This document shows positions 33,990-45,454 of a stretch of DNA of 64,000 nucleotides, one piece after another. This DNA is from Cynocephalus volans. Its lineage: Eukaryota; Chordata; Mammalia; Dermoptera; Cynocephalidae. Made by a program: the position numbers and the translations under genes. Every line of letters starts with the position of its first letter. The first letter of the stretch is position 1. The DNA is taken from NCBI RefSeq assembly GCF_027409185.1, contig NC_084462.1, positions 17,273,577 to 17,337,576 on the forward strand, written 5' to 3'. The notes under the pieces were generated by a model. It was not told where the DNA came from. It worked only from the letters and a program-made list of their open reading frames with translations, and made no database searches.

Positions 33990-34452
33990 CTGCCAGAGTA
34001 AGAGAGAAACTGTGGATAACCAGACCTGAAACACCTTTCAGAAAACAGCAGCTGATCACCCAAAAGGTGACCAACAGGAGACTGAACAACTCCATCCACG
34101 TGAACAGGTAAATGAGACCAAACTCCAAAGCCAGATCCTGTTAGAGACCACCATGAACGCACTGCCCCTTCTCCAATGCCTGCACTGGATCTCTCTTCTT
34201 GTCCAAAAAAGAGAAACTAATATCATTTGTACACTGCAAATGTTAAGACAAATGATGCCATGAGATTATGATTACAGGATCCACTAGAATTTGATCAAAC
34301 TGCGGATCCTATCAAAAAAACATTCAAACAATAATCTCCAAGCTTGACACGGCGAATGTAAATTCCTGAAAGACTCTTCACACGAAGGGAACGCCTCCTG
34401 TATTCTTCATCTAGTCCCAAAGACTTTTTACAAGCTTTAACATTAACTATCA

Positions 34453-34490
34453 GATGCCCGGCTAGCTCAGTCGGTAGAGCATGAGACTCT
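34453..34490 (+). pseudogene. Retroposed 5' half of tRNA-Lys(CTT)
   Basis: From 34456 the sequence GCCCGGCTAGCTCAGTCGGT continues without mismatch, as far as I can recall the mature tRNA, through the D arm and anticodon stem to the anticodon CTT. It stops there, with the following 'TAA' shared with the flank. A 15-base duplication, TAACATTAACTATCA, brackets it at 34438-34452 and 34491-34505. There is no A tail and no T arm. This fits a tailless tRNA-fragment retropseudogene. It cannot form a functional tRNA. Confidence 0.85.
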
Positions 34491-34570
34491 TAACATTAAC
34501 TATCAATGCTTAGAAAACAGAAAGCTCAGGGAATAAAATGAAGATAAAAAATTCTTTATTTTTATATGGA

Positions 34571-34749
34571 AGGGCCGGCCCATGGCTCACTCGGGAGAGT
34601 GCGGTGCTGATAACACCAAGGCCACAGGTGCGGATCCTATATAGGGATGGCCGGTTTGCTCACTGGCTGAGTGTGGTGCTGACAACACCAAGCCAAGGGT
34701 TAAAATCCCGTTACCGGTCATCTTTTAAAAATAAATAAATAAATAAAAA
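34571..34749 (+). mobile_element. tRNA-Ile-derived SINE, dimer
   Basis: The left unit starts GGGCCGGCCCATGGCTCACT, with 'tgctgataacaccaaggcca'. The right unit starts 'ggccggtttgctcactggct' and ends 'gttaccggtcatcttttaaa' with an A/T-rich tail. It is flanked by a long perfect duplication of about 27 bases (34544-34570 and 34750-34776). Confidence 0.93.
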
Positions 34750-34802
34750 ATAAAAAATTCTTTATTTTTATATGGAGAAGCAGTTTTAAGAAGGAAAAAT
34801 CA

Positions 34803-34910
34803 GGGCCAGCCCGTGGCTCACTTAGGAGAGTGTGGTGCTGACAACACCAAGTCAAGGGTTAATATTCCCTTACTGGTCATCTTTAAAAAAAAAGAAAAAA
34901 GAAAAAAAAA
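34803..34910 (+). mobile_element. tRNA-Ile-derived SINE, short hybrid form
   Basis: It starts 'gggccagcccgtggctcact' (left-unit head) but ends with right-unit sequence 'caagtcaagggttaatattc' and an A-rich tail, so an internal piece of the dimer is missing. The flanking duplication is AAGGAAAAATCA on both sides. Confidence 0.87.
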
Positions 34911-35109
34911 AAAGGAAAAATCAAAAACAAAAAGCTACCAAATAGCCACCTTACTCCTTTTTTGTAACAAGACCAGATTAATTAAATTTTAAAATAAACA
35001 AATGCAACAATCAATCCCCTGAAATCCCAAAAGCTGGGAGGGCAAGCATATGTCCATCTGAGTCACAGAAAGGCAGCAGACGGTATGAGGAGCTTGATGA
35101 GCCCCACAG

Positions 35110-35415
35110 TCAAACAGAGCTCAGTTCACATCCAGGCCCTGCTGTTTAGATGTTTGGGACCTTGGGAGCTGGCTGGTGGCTCACTTGGGAGTGGGTGGTG
35201 CCGATAACACCAAAGGTAAAGGTTCAGATCCCCATACCGGCCAGCCACCCAAAAAAAAAAAGTTTGGCAAATGACAGCCTCTCTGAGCCTGTTTATTGTC
35301 TTGTAAAACAGGCCTACCACCCCTATGTTTCAGAACAGCTGAAATGAGGGTTAACTTAGAAGTACACACAATGGATCTTAGCATAATCCCTGGCACTAGT
35401 AGAGGCAAAATAAAT
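35110..35415 (+). repeat. MIR element interrupted by a SINE
   Basis: The left part is 'agagctcagttcacatccag'; the right part contains 'cctctctgagcctgtttatt' and 'atccctggcactag'. The interruption is at 35160-35262. Confidence 0.65.
35160..35262 (+). mobile_element. tRNA-derived SINE, monomer
   Basis: 'gagctggctggtggctcact' through 'gataacaccaaaggtaaagg' to 'cataccggccagccaccc', then an A tail. Monomer subfamily with the GGCCAGCC end. Confidence 0.87.
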
Positions 35416-35481
35416 ATTAAGTGTTAAAATGATTGCTTCTCTGGTTAAGAGAAAAAGTAATAAAAAAAATTAGAAAAATAC

Positions 35482-35562
35482 CTTGGCCCTCGTAGCCAGT
35501 TTACAATTCATGAATTCATCTCCAACACACTGAGCCGATTCCTTTAACTTGCTCTGCACATC
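35482..35562 (-). CDS. SNX8: SNX8 exon 5
   Basis: The acceptor cttttgcag| is at 35563-35564 and the donor GCCAAG|gtattt has GT at 35480-35481. 27 codons, DVQSKLKESAQCVGDEFMNC to KLATRAK, phase 0. It forms the linker between PX and the BAR helices. Confidence 0.94.
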
Positions 35563-37452
35563 CTGCAAAAGGAAAAAAAGAGATAACTACACCCTCTACC
35601 ATCAGCAAAAAAGTTAATGTGAGATGAATTATTAAATCAATAAAAAGCAGGATATAGACCTTCCTTAAGAGAAATGTGCTTCCATGTGTTTGCTTTCACA
35701 TAAGTATTCCACAATCTCTTTACTGTCTCTTCTTAGATTTTTTTTTCATTGATTTACACTTTACAGTGGTCTTCTGTAGACAGGAAAGCCTGACTTAATG
35801 ACAGTAGCATTACCAAACTCCCAACTCTGGAGTACAGAGAGATTGCTCTCCAGAAATACGGTAACTCCATCTACAAACTAGGGGGGCTAGCCAGTTAGCT
35901 CAGTTCCTTAGAGCACAGCCTTGTAACACCAAGGTCAAGGGTTTGGATCCCCTACCAGCAAACTAGAGACAGACATCAGATTCATTAGACCCTGTTAGAT
36001 TCCAAATGGAGCAACAGAATAGAAGCTAAGTTTTCTTTCTTCCTCGTGTGAACAGATCCATGGAGCAAGAGAGGCCCAGAGCGCAGAGAGAGTGACGAGC
36101 AGAGAAAGGGCAGGTGCTCTGGTCCTAACCCCTGGCACCCGAGCCCTGTCTTGTGAACAGAGGCCTTCCTGGCAAAGCCAAACCTTAAAATAAGGAGGCA
36201 CCCCAGAAACACATTTTACCAAAAATGAAAGCTGACGTCCAGGTAGGTTACAGGGAACACCCCATCCATGGAAAGGCAAGGGGAGAACAGGGATTAACAG
36301 CAGCTGTATGGGGGTGTCGCCCACTCTACATCCCTCCCACATCCCTCTCCACCTCCCTCTCCCTGGCCTAGGGCCTAAGCAGTTCCCAGGTCCTTCTATA
36401 CTCCTAGCAATCAGGTCTCTGTTCCAAAGGAACTTTTCCACCCCAGGGCTCAAAAGACCACACTCCCTGCTCAAGGGAGAAGGTCACATTGTGTACTGAA
36501 TGTCTGGTATGGGTGTACAGGTACCCACTGTGGGTATCACCAAGGAAAGCCCACAGCCTTCTAAAAGAGGTCAAAGGCCCCTTCTGCCTCTGAGGGAAAC
36601 AAAAGCAAAAGGAAGGAAGACTTGTGCTGACCCTGCCTTTGCGAGCTCTGTGGCCTGTATCTTCCCACAGCAGGGATAAGGGACAGGAGGCGAGGTTGGC
36701 CCCCTTAATTCCCCATTCAAGAGGCTTCCCTGTAATAGGGGAGAATTTGAATATGTCTAGTCCACATTGGAGCCTCCCCTCACCCCACAGTGAGAGAGTC
36801 CTGCAGACACACATGAAAAAGGATTACATCTTTCCTCTGGAAGAGCTGGCAGCCATTCCCTTCTCAACTGGAAACAAGAGCTTTGCTTTAGCTTCTTGAC
36901 TCTCACTGAGGCTGTGCAATGGCAGCTTACAGAAAGAAATTAGTATTCCTGTATACGTGAAGGCGCTGTTTTCCAGGACACAGATCTATACTGTGGCTCT
37001 GCTAAGGAAACCTACGGAGACACGGCCTGTTTTCCAATGGTCCTTAGTCACATGGGGCTTTTGTTTTTTTTAAGTAAACACTTACATCTGGAGTCCCTAG
37101 CACTTCCATAAGCCCTACAAACCATCTAGCCTTCAGTATATTAGCTCTAAATCCCCAAAGTGTCTACACTACGAACCCACGATTTCCACATGGATATAGA
37201 AAATCCTGCACAGTCAAAATCAAGGATGCCTCTTAAAATCATATTCAACCTGTTATCTGGAAAGTAAAGAAGTCTTATTTATGTTAATCACTTATAAAAT
37301 AAATTCCTTCCAAGCATCCAAATAAGGGAAATGAGACAGGGAGAAGAGCAAGAAAACAAAAACAAATTTAAGAATGTAAGTAAGAGCTTAAGGAACCTCA
37401 GAATCTACCACACGGACAGGATGAGAACACAGATGTTTTTTAATATACTTAC
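35563..37452 (-). other. SNX8: SNX8 intron 4
   Basis: 1.9 kb GT-AG intron with one SINE monomer at 35884-35962. The rest, 35970-37450, holds no recognised feature. Confidence 0.65.
35884..35962 (+). mobile_element. tRNA-derived SINE, monomer (diverged)
   Basis: 'ggctagccagttagctcagt' then 'gtaacaccaaggtcaagggt' and 'tggatcccctaccagc'. There is no long A tail; the family is clear but the copy is older. Confidence 0.8.
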
Positions 37453-37574
37453 TGAACCACTAAACGAGAGGAACAGCTTGAGGATGACATCCTCAGAGAA
37501 CGGGGGGTGCCGGGCCACCAGGTTAATGAAGCGCTTCAGGGCTCTCCTTCTGGCTTCGATGAATTCCCTGTCAG
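37453..37574 (-). CDS. SNX8: SNX8 exon 4
   Basis: The acceptor tcttcctcag| is at 37575-37576 and the donor GGTTCA|gtaagt has GT at 37451-37452. The first two bases complete Ala. Then DREFIEARRRALKRFINLVA to FLSFSGS, the C-terminal helices of the PX domain. Confidence 0.94.
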
Positions 37575-39426
37575 CTGAGGAAGAGCCTAAGTCACCAAAC
37601 AGTCTAGTGCACTTCCCCCAAATCTTCCACTCTTAGCTAGTTCCCAAAGCATTTCAGTAGAGGAGTTCAGAGCATGCCACACAGCTAGCTGAGGGCATTG
37701 GATGGGCCCCATCATTCCCAGGGCCACAGACACAAACCCAGCAAGGCTGCAGAAGAGCGAGACCCCTCCTCCATGTCCCCCGACCCCACACAGACACAAA
37801 CAAACTTGGGTTCAGTGACTGCCAAAGAAAAGCACAGATGTATGTTTCAATCAAGAGGACTGGGAACCAAGCCTGATTCCTCACTATGATTGTCTACATT
37901 AAAGACATCTTCTATAATCCCTTTTTGGCACTTTTCTCCAGGAACAAATGAGTTGTGCTACGCTCGTACATTAACGCAACTCAGTTTTCCTATTTACATC
38001 ACTTATAACTCACTCTGTAATGGATCCAATTATTAACTGCTTTCATTCTGGTTAGTTTCACTTCTAGGGGGGTGGGGAAAGGAAAAGTATACATATATGT
38101 ATATATATATATTTTTTAATTTATCAATATACAGTGTAGTTGATTTTCGTGAGAAAAAGTATACACTGACACATCAAGGATATTTAAATCTGAACACAAA
38201 TAGAAATGGTATGTAAGATATTACTTTTAAGTTATTAAAAAAAATACAGTTGGATGATGCCCACCTCCCCCCTCAGGACCACCAGATATCCTTCTGTAGA
38301 AGGCCCGGCTTTCATAAATGCTAAATCAGTAACTCAGTGTTGGCATGCACAGTTTCCAGCTGCTGAACACTAACTACACTTCACCAACTTTGATGCTTGA
38401 ATTTTAGTAAGCATCACCTATCCTCAACACATTTTCTGATCTCTGCTGCCCTCAGTATTCCTTGGACCTCTTAATGTGACAAAATAATCTGTTCTGCAGT
38501 GCTCACAAGCGACTTGAAGAAAATCACATTATCAGACTCTGAGCTACTCAGTGGCCAGGGAGAGGCAAAGGTATTTATGTACCATTTTCAGAGATATCAG
38601 ATAGCTGGAAACCGGCCCATGGTATTAAATCTCGAGCTATTTCCCTGGTCAAGTATACAGTTATTTTGGGATGGCTGGGAAATGGCAGGAAGGCAACTGA
38701 TTAGCTTTGGCATTAACTCTCCTACCCACCAAGTTTTATTCAACTTTTGAGAAAAGGGATATGGGAGAGAGGACCCTGAGATCCAGAGATGGCAACCACC
38801 ATCTCCCTGTGCTCTGGAACCCTGGGAGAAACAGGCCAGTCTAAAAGGAGCTTGCAGGTTATCTGTGATCTCCCACCTAGCCCAAGGCAATCTTCAGGTG
38901 CAGCAGTGAAGAAGTGGCAGCCATTTGGCATTCCTTGTCCCCTTTAAGATGCAGAGTAGATTTCCTACCTTACATTTACTTCTGTTGGTACCCATTACTC
39001 AGGTTCACATGGCTTTGCAAAAGCAAGCAAAACAAACTGCCAGCCACATGAGCAAATAGTGCTCCTGGCCTCCCACACAGAAGCACTAAGAAGTCCTGGC
39101 CCTGTGCTCTGGAGAGAAGTGGGGTTCCTCCTTTCACATTTGTATAATAGGAACCTCCCTATGTGTCAGTCATCCAGCCAGAAGGCTCAGGTGGTCCAAC
39201 ACTGCCAGGCACCAATCACCCTCCCTGTATCAGACCTGGACTCAAGCCACGGCTATGACTCCAGAATTGCCAAGGGGCTCGTACTTTACTGTAGCCCCCT
39301 CCTGGGCTCTGAGGCAACAGTGGCTCCTGGTCTACAATGGGATCCATCACCAAGCCAGCAGCTCAGAATCCTGGTGGGTGGGCTCACTCCCACCCATCCC
39401 CGGGTCTCTGGCAAACCCAGCTTTAC
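37575..39426 (-). other. SNX8: SNX8 intron 3
   Basis: 1.85 kb GT-AG intron. It has a short (TA)n tract near 38090-38125. No other recognised element. Confidence 0.6.
38090..38125. repeat. (TA)-rich simple repeat
   Basis: 'tatacatatatgtatatata' followed by a T run. Confidence 0.8.
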
Positions 39427-39544
39427 CTCCCAGCATTCTCTTGGGTGGAAGGGCCGGCACCATGCGATACGGGAACTTGTGCAGCAGCGCTTCGTGGAAG
39501 ACCACAAAGTCATTGTACCGTCTATACACAGAGGACTTGAAGCG
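39427..39544 (-). CDS. SNX8: SNX8 exon 3 (PX core)
   Basis: The acceptor tttcttgtag| is at 39545-39546 and the donor GGGAG|gtaaag has GT at 39425-39426. It encodes RFKSSVYRRYNDFVVFHEAL to LPPKRMLG. The RRYNDF motif supplies the arginine that contacts the 3-phosphate of PtdIns3P in PX domains, and PALPPK is the PX proline loop. Confidence 0.95.
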
Positions 39545-41910
39545 CTACAAGAAAAAGGGTTCAGTGCTCAGATCTGACATCAGAAACCATGACATTTTAT
39601 CATTCCCCCTACGGTCTCCTTCAGCCACTCAACAGAACCCAGAGAAATAATACAGACTGAATAGCCTTACCCAAAATGCTTGCAACCACAAGTGTTCCAG
39701 ATTTCATTTTTTTTTTTTTTTGATTTTAGAATATCTGCAGAGACTTAACTGATTGAGCATCCCTAACCAGAAAATCCGAAATCTGAAATGCTCCTTTGAG
39801 TGTCATGTCATGGTGCTCAAAAAGTTTTAAATTTTGGAGCATTTCAGATTTCAAATTTTCGGATTAGGAATGTTCAACCTATGCTACTAAACTCCTCACC
39901 TTCTGTCACCAGGCCTTTGCTAAAAGGAGAAGTCCTATAATTCCCTAATGTATGGTAATACGACCTTTAAACTTTGTATAGCTGTTAATTTCATTTTTAA
40001 CTATCCTTTATCATGGATCATCAGAAAAAGACAGGACTATTTATAGAAGTTTTTAACTACTAAGGTGGGCACCCATCCTTCCCTTAAAAGGTAGCACATG
40101 AGGATAACGCATTCCTTACTTCATGAATGCTAACACACAGCTCAGAACTGCCTCCTGAAATAGATCCAACTGTCTAAGGACAGATCAAGCACTGAATATG
40201 AACTGAAACAGAGCAGACACCTGACGCAAACATATGTGCCTACAAACTCCATTGTGAACACCACCACTGATAAATCTCCAGGCTCCACAAGACCAGCGTC
40301 CCACACACCTGTGTAACCTAATCTGTACCTAATGTAAGAGCTTACATGAGAAACGTGCATGTGCAGATGTCTTCAAAATTAAATATGTGATATGAAGAAA
40401 TATATAAACTCAAGTGTCCCCATCTCTACCCAGGACACACATACATCATGCACATCTCTACTAACCCGACTCCAGCATGGATGCTGAGCTGGGCATGTAC
40501 CTGGAGGAAACACGTGGCCCAGAAGGTTCTTCCCGACTTGCCCAACAGTGAATGGGCTGACCCATCCTCACTCACTTCAGGAGGTGGCCTGGGCAAAATT
40601 ACCTACTTCTACAAATGTTCGCAGTGAGGCAACCCATTTACTTAAAGAACAGGCAGTTTACTGATACTGGAAAAAAGGCCAGCGGCTGCCTCACTGGAAG
40701 CAAACAGCAGCTTCCCACACACACAGAGCTGCCTCACCTTGCAGGCTGTTGGGCCCTGGAAGGAGGGCTGCTTTGTCCTACCACATGGCATCATGCCAGC
40801 TGGTTCTCACATTCCCAACCATGGTTGAGAAGCCTGAGAACCAAAGTTCTACCAGACAGCAATGCTGGCCTTGAAATAGTCCTGGGAGGGAACCCTTCCC
40901 TCTCTGCCTGCTGCCTTCATCCCTGGGTAGCAACAGCAACAAGTATTAGAACAGAGTGTAGTCACAGACTCTAAATCTAAAACACTATTGTGATTCCTGG
41001 CTTGGACAGAACATAGCAGTCAGAAGTGACAAGAGACCTGCTCACTCGATCCTTAAGACACACCTTTTTATCTGGGACCATCTGTTCCTGAGACTTTTCA
41101 AGCACACCCTGGCAGAGCTGCCCGGACCAGTGCTGTTGCCAGGGCTGCCCTCTCCCACATGGGTGCAGACCCTGCTCTGTCTCTGCAAATCCCCCTGAAC
41201 ACCACAGACTCCACAGCTCACAAGGATAGTATTAGTTCAATTATTTAATCCCCAGGATAAGGGATAAAAACCCCTATTGAAATCTACCCTAACTGAACCA
41301 AGACACTGAAAGATAATGAAGGGACAGAAAGACCAACACTGTTAATACCACATGGGCTCTACCTGCTCAAGGGCCAAACCTGCTGCCATGTTCTGAATCT
41401 GGTTAACTCAGATATTGGGATGCCCTGAAAACAGGAAGACAGTGTTATTAAAGGGGATTAGATTGGCACATAACAATCTGGCCCCGCAAATTTGATTTGC
41501 TATTTAGAGTCCATATTCTAGGGGGTCAACATTCTAATACTCAGGGGCTTCCCAATATTGCAAAACTACCACCAGGCTAGCTTGTGCTCAGGGTTTGAGT
41601 TCTGCAGACCATTCGTATGAGATTCTTAAGAAACAGGATTCCAGAGTGCAGTGATGCAGAGGATGGACAGGACCAGGAGGTGACAGGACCAGGTGGGGAC
41701 ATGGCTGAGCCAGAAAGAGATGTAGGGAACAACATATATGGAAAAGTCTGCTCTGCAGCTTGATTGTGCTATCAAGTTTTGGACCTTACATTTAAGTCAG
41801 GCATACAGACTCTCTTCAGCCCTTCTCCCATCATACCACTCCTGCCCTGAGACTTGTCCCTTACTCCCCTTTAAACCCCCCACAACCCGCACCCAAAATT
41901 TGCCAGCTAC
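39545..41910 (-). other. SNX8: SNX8 intron 2
   Basis: 2.4 kb GT-AG intron with one palindromic Tigger-type element at 39751-39880. No recognised feature from 39900 to 41900. Confidence 0.6.
39751..39880. mobile_element. Palindromic Tigger-type MITE
   Basis: The left arm 'gattgagcatccctaaccag' and right arm 'ggattaggaatgttcaacct' are inverted copies. Each arm also carries the 'gaaatctgaaatgctcc' phrase or its inverse, so about 45 bases per side pair. The centre is short, which makes this an internally deleted DNA transposon. Confidence 0.75.
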
Positions 41911-42101
41911 CTGGCTGGAAACCTCATATTCCACATGCTTCAGGAAGAGGCCCTTCTTCTCCGGGATGAGCTCCACCTGCACAGTGTCCCTGGCCAGCAG
42001 CTCCTGCAGGGTGAGGGACAGCAGCAATGGGTTCCCCTGCGGCATCTGCATCCGATTGGGGTCTGGGTCCCTACGTTCGATGACCTGGGGTGTTGGCAAG
42101 T
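41911..42101 (-). CDS. SNX8: SNX8 exon 2 (N-terminal linker and start of PX)
   Basis: The acceptor ttctcctgcag| is at 42102-42103 and the donor AGCCAG|gtagct has GT at 41909-41910. The first two bases complete Asp, then LPTPQVIERRDPDPNRMQMP to VEYEVSSQ (63 codons). The linker between LPTPQ and RMQMPQG is about 10 residues, against about 15 in human as I recall. Confidence 0.94.
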
Positions 42102-43375
42102 CTGCAGGAGAGAAGGTGAAGGCTCAATAAAAACAACTGCTGAAAAAATGGAGCCTCCCTCTACTGCGTGCAAGCATGGCATGTGGACTCTGGCCACATC
42201 ATGCAGCCAAATCCCATCCCGGGCCAGGCCACATGCATTCATTCACACTAGGTAGTCGATACTGAGGGGCACATCCTTCTACTCCACTACTCCAGGAAAC
42301 TTGCACCTGCTTGTGAATCAGCAAATACGCCCACATTTCTGTGACAAGCCAAACCTAGTTTTCAACTTAGGGAAAGAAAACGAAGTGAAATATTTACAAA
42401 TTATGTGCAAAAAAAAGAGTCCTCTTTTTCTCTAGAGCCAAGAGAAGGCGTTCAAACAAAAGAAACTGGCCATGTAATTTTCTATATGTCCCAGTGTTTC
42501 TACGATTAATATATATTACTTTCATCTGCCAAACAACCATTCTAACTTGTTAAAAAAAAAAAAAAAAAAAATTCTACATGCCTTATAGCTAGGATTCTTG
42601 ATCATACAAACCAAGAATTAAGCCCTAAAACCCCAGCTTCCTTATGGACAAGAAGTCACCCACATATCATTCCCAAAACAGAAAGAAAGAAAGACACAAC
42701 ATTCAGAGATTTTATGCCTAACAACTTGCAAAAAAAAAGGAAATTATGTTAAAAAGCCAGTTTGGTTTTTAATACAGGGAGAGTTCTAAATAGAAAAAAA
42801 GACATTCTTTACATTTAAAAAAAATGATATTTGTAAAAGTATTCCATGGGGTGGGGAGAAAGGCCTTATTCCAATTAGCATTGCTATAAATAAGTACAGC
42901 AAAGTGTAGGCTTCTTTCCTCTATTTTCCAAATTTTCCTCACTATTGTTGTATCACACGATGATTTACTTCTTAAAGTCACTCCAGTGCAAGATGCTGTT
43001 AACATTCCAAAACAAAATTAATGACTAGATTATTTTCATCTGTGAAATTACTCTGCATTTTAGGATTTAAAATGTAGCTGCCTTTAATTGACCTTAAGGC
43101 TTAAGAAAGAAAATCAACGCCTTACTGCTATTTAGGAATCCCCAAAGATCTCATAAAAACTCCTCACAAAAACTCAATATTACATGCTCTGAAGCAGGGA
43201 TCTCTCAAGTGAGGGTATCTATCCCTGGGTCAAAATAATCCCCAAGGATTCAGGAAAAAAATATTAGCAATTTTTTTCATATTTTTTATCTCTTCCTTTT
43301 TAAGTTATGTTCTCATGGTAATATTATAATACACATAATACCGTAGTAAAGTAGCACATGCACACAACTTATTCA

Positions 43376-43490
43376 AATATGTATATGCATAGATGCGGGC
43401 AAGCATGCATGTGCACATGTATGTGCATATGAGTGCACATATGTGTATGCATGCGTGTGTGTATATTTGAGTGTGCACATGTGTGTATGT
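43376..43490. repeat. Degenerate alternating purine-pyrimidine tract
   Basis: About 115 bases of interrupted TG/CA/TA steps ('gcatgcatgtgcacatgtat', 'gtatgcatgcgtgtgtgtat'). This is a decayed microsatellite with Z-DNA potential. Confidence 0.8.
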
Positions 43491-44134
43491 TAGGAGTCCC
43501 CAACATTTTAACAGCCACAAATGTATGGAGATCACAGCTCTCTAGGGCATCTTTCTCCCAGGTCATCTCAGGAACCCAGCTCCTTTCCATGTAAAATGTT
43601 TTGACGACCTTAAAACTTTGTTTACACAGACTCCTTAGGGACTACAAGTATACTCAGTCAATAAACCACCAAGCACTTAAGTACCTACTCCAGGGAATAC
43701 AGTGATGAATAAGACAGGGTCACTGAGCTCATTAATATATCTATTCATCCAGCAAACAGCTGTAAGTGTCCACCATTGCCAGGCAAAGTCTATAAATATC
43801 TGCACTCAAGGAAGACCATGAATCATGCCATAACAACATTAACAGCACCCTGAGAATTACAGAAAGGAAGCCAAGACACAGCACTAGAATGCAAATCCCA
43901 GTAGGGCGGGGGCTTAGTCGGCTTTATTCTCCGATGCAGCCCAACTGCTAGTGCCTGGCACACAGTAAGGACTTAAGGGACATTTGCTAAATGACTACCT
44001 GTTGATATTCTACTTACAGGAATGAAAATTTTACTTTTTTCTGGTGGAAAGTAAAGGCCTGTTTATCTAGAGCATAGAATATGTAGAAAAACAGGAAATA
44101 AAAAAGCTGAAAAGGTAATATGGAAAGAACAGTT

Positions 44135-44496
44135 TTATCTGAGAAAATATTTACAAATTATACATCTAATAAGGGACTTGTATCTGGAATATAAAGAACT
44201 CTTACAACTCAGTAAAAAAAAGAGTCAACACAATTTTTAAACAGGCAAAAGATTTACATAGACATTTCTCCAAAAATGGCTAATAAACAAATGAAAAGAT
44301 GCTCAACATAATTAGACATCAGGGAAATGCAAATCACAACCACAGAAAGCTACCATCCACTATTGGTCTAACAATTTTTTCTTTCTTTTTTTTTTTTTTT
44401 AAGTTTTTAAAAGACAAGTGTCTTTTGACATTCTTAGAATGTTAGGTATTAGAGCTACCATATGATCCAGCAATTCCAGTTCTAGGTACTACCCCA
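44135..44496 (+). mobile_element. L1 3' region (ORF2 end), left part
   Basis: 'cttgtatctggaatataaag', 'aaatgcaaatcacaaccaca' and 'tatgatccagcaattccagt' occur in L1 order. A T-rich insertion lies near 44383-44400. The copy continues at 44777 after a Tigger insertion. Confidence 0.8.
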
Positions 44497-44776
44497 ACTT
44501 ATAATGATTTGACAACAATTTTTTTACTTACAATGGTGCAAAAGAGTATTCAATAGATTACATGAGATATTCAGTACTTATAAAACAGGCTTTGTGTTAG
44601 ATTATTTCGCCAACAGTAGGCTAATGTTAAGTGTTCTGACCGCATTTAAGGTATGCTAGGCTAAGCTACTATGTTCAGTAGGTTAGGTGTATTAAATGCA
44701 TTTTCTACTTAGGATATTTTATTTTCAACTTATGATATAAGGATGTAACCCCATAGTAAGTTGAGGAACATCTGTA
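44497..44776. mobile_element. Tigger-type DNA transposon nested in L1
   Basis: Landmarks are 'aacttataatgatttgacaa', 'cgccaacagtaggctaatg', 'gctaggctaagctact' and the end 'aagttgaggaacatctgta'. A second copy of the same family lies at 54946-55208 in the same orientation. Confidence 0.75.
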
Positions 44777-45330
44777 TACCTAAGAGAAATGAAAATGTAT
44801 ATCCACTCAAAAACGTGTACACAAATCTTCATAGGAGCATTATTCACAATAACCAAGAAGTGGAAAACACAAATATCCATCAACCAATGAAAGGATAAAT
44901 AAAATGTGGTCTAGCCATACAATGGAATATTTTCAGTCCCAAAAAGGAATGAAGTACAAATTCATGCTACAACATGAATGAACCCTGAAAACAGACTTAG
45001 TGGAAAAAGCCAGACACAAAAGGCCATGATCATATGATTTAATTTATATGAAATGTCAAGAATAGGTAAATCCACGGAGACAGGAAGTAGATTAGTGCAT
45101 TCCTAGAGCTGGGAGGGACTGGGGGTAATGGATAAACAGTAAAGCGTTGTTTGGGGGGATGACAAAATGCTCTAACAATAATTATGGTGATGGTTGCACA
45201 ACTCTGAATATACTAAATATACTAAAAATAAAATGACTATACTACATCCACTGTATTGGATACTTTAAATGGGTGAATTGTATGATATGTAAATGATATC
45301 TCCATAAAGCTTTTAAAAATAAAAGGCTGG
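44777..45330 (+). mobile_element. L1 3' region, right part
   Basis: 'cacaataaccaagaagtgga', 'catacaatggaatattttca', 'acatgaatgaaccctgaaaa' and 'gtatgatatgtaaatgatat' are the ORF2-end to 3'UTR sequence of an old L1 (L1M-type). It is broken by many substitutions and does not code. Confidence 0.85.
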
Positions 45331-45454
45331 TCACACATCAGTAGGAATGGCAGAGTAAGGACCTTCAAAAATCCTCTCCTCCACAAAAGCAATGAAAACA
45401 ATAACAAAAATAGTCAGAATCAACCTGTTCAGAATTCTGGAAATTAACGAAAGG

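Larger units (their letters stand above)
33990..35481 (-). other. SNX8: SNX8 intron 5
   Basis: 1.5 kb GT-AG intron crowded with recent retroposons: a tRNA-Lys half copy (34453-34490), a SINE dimer (34571-34749), a SINE monomer (34803-34910) and a SINE (35160-35262) inside a MIR (35110-35415). Confidence 0.75.

Noticed and set aside
34453-34490. Functional tRNA-Lys gene.
   Set aside because: Only the 5' half is present; T arm and acceptor 3' strand are missing, and target-site duplications show it was inserted.
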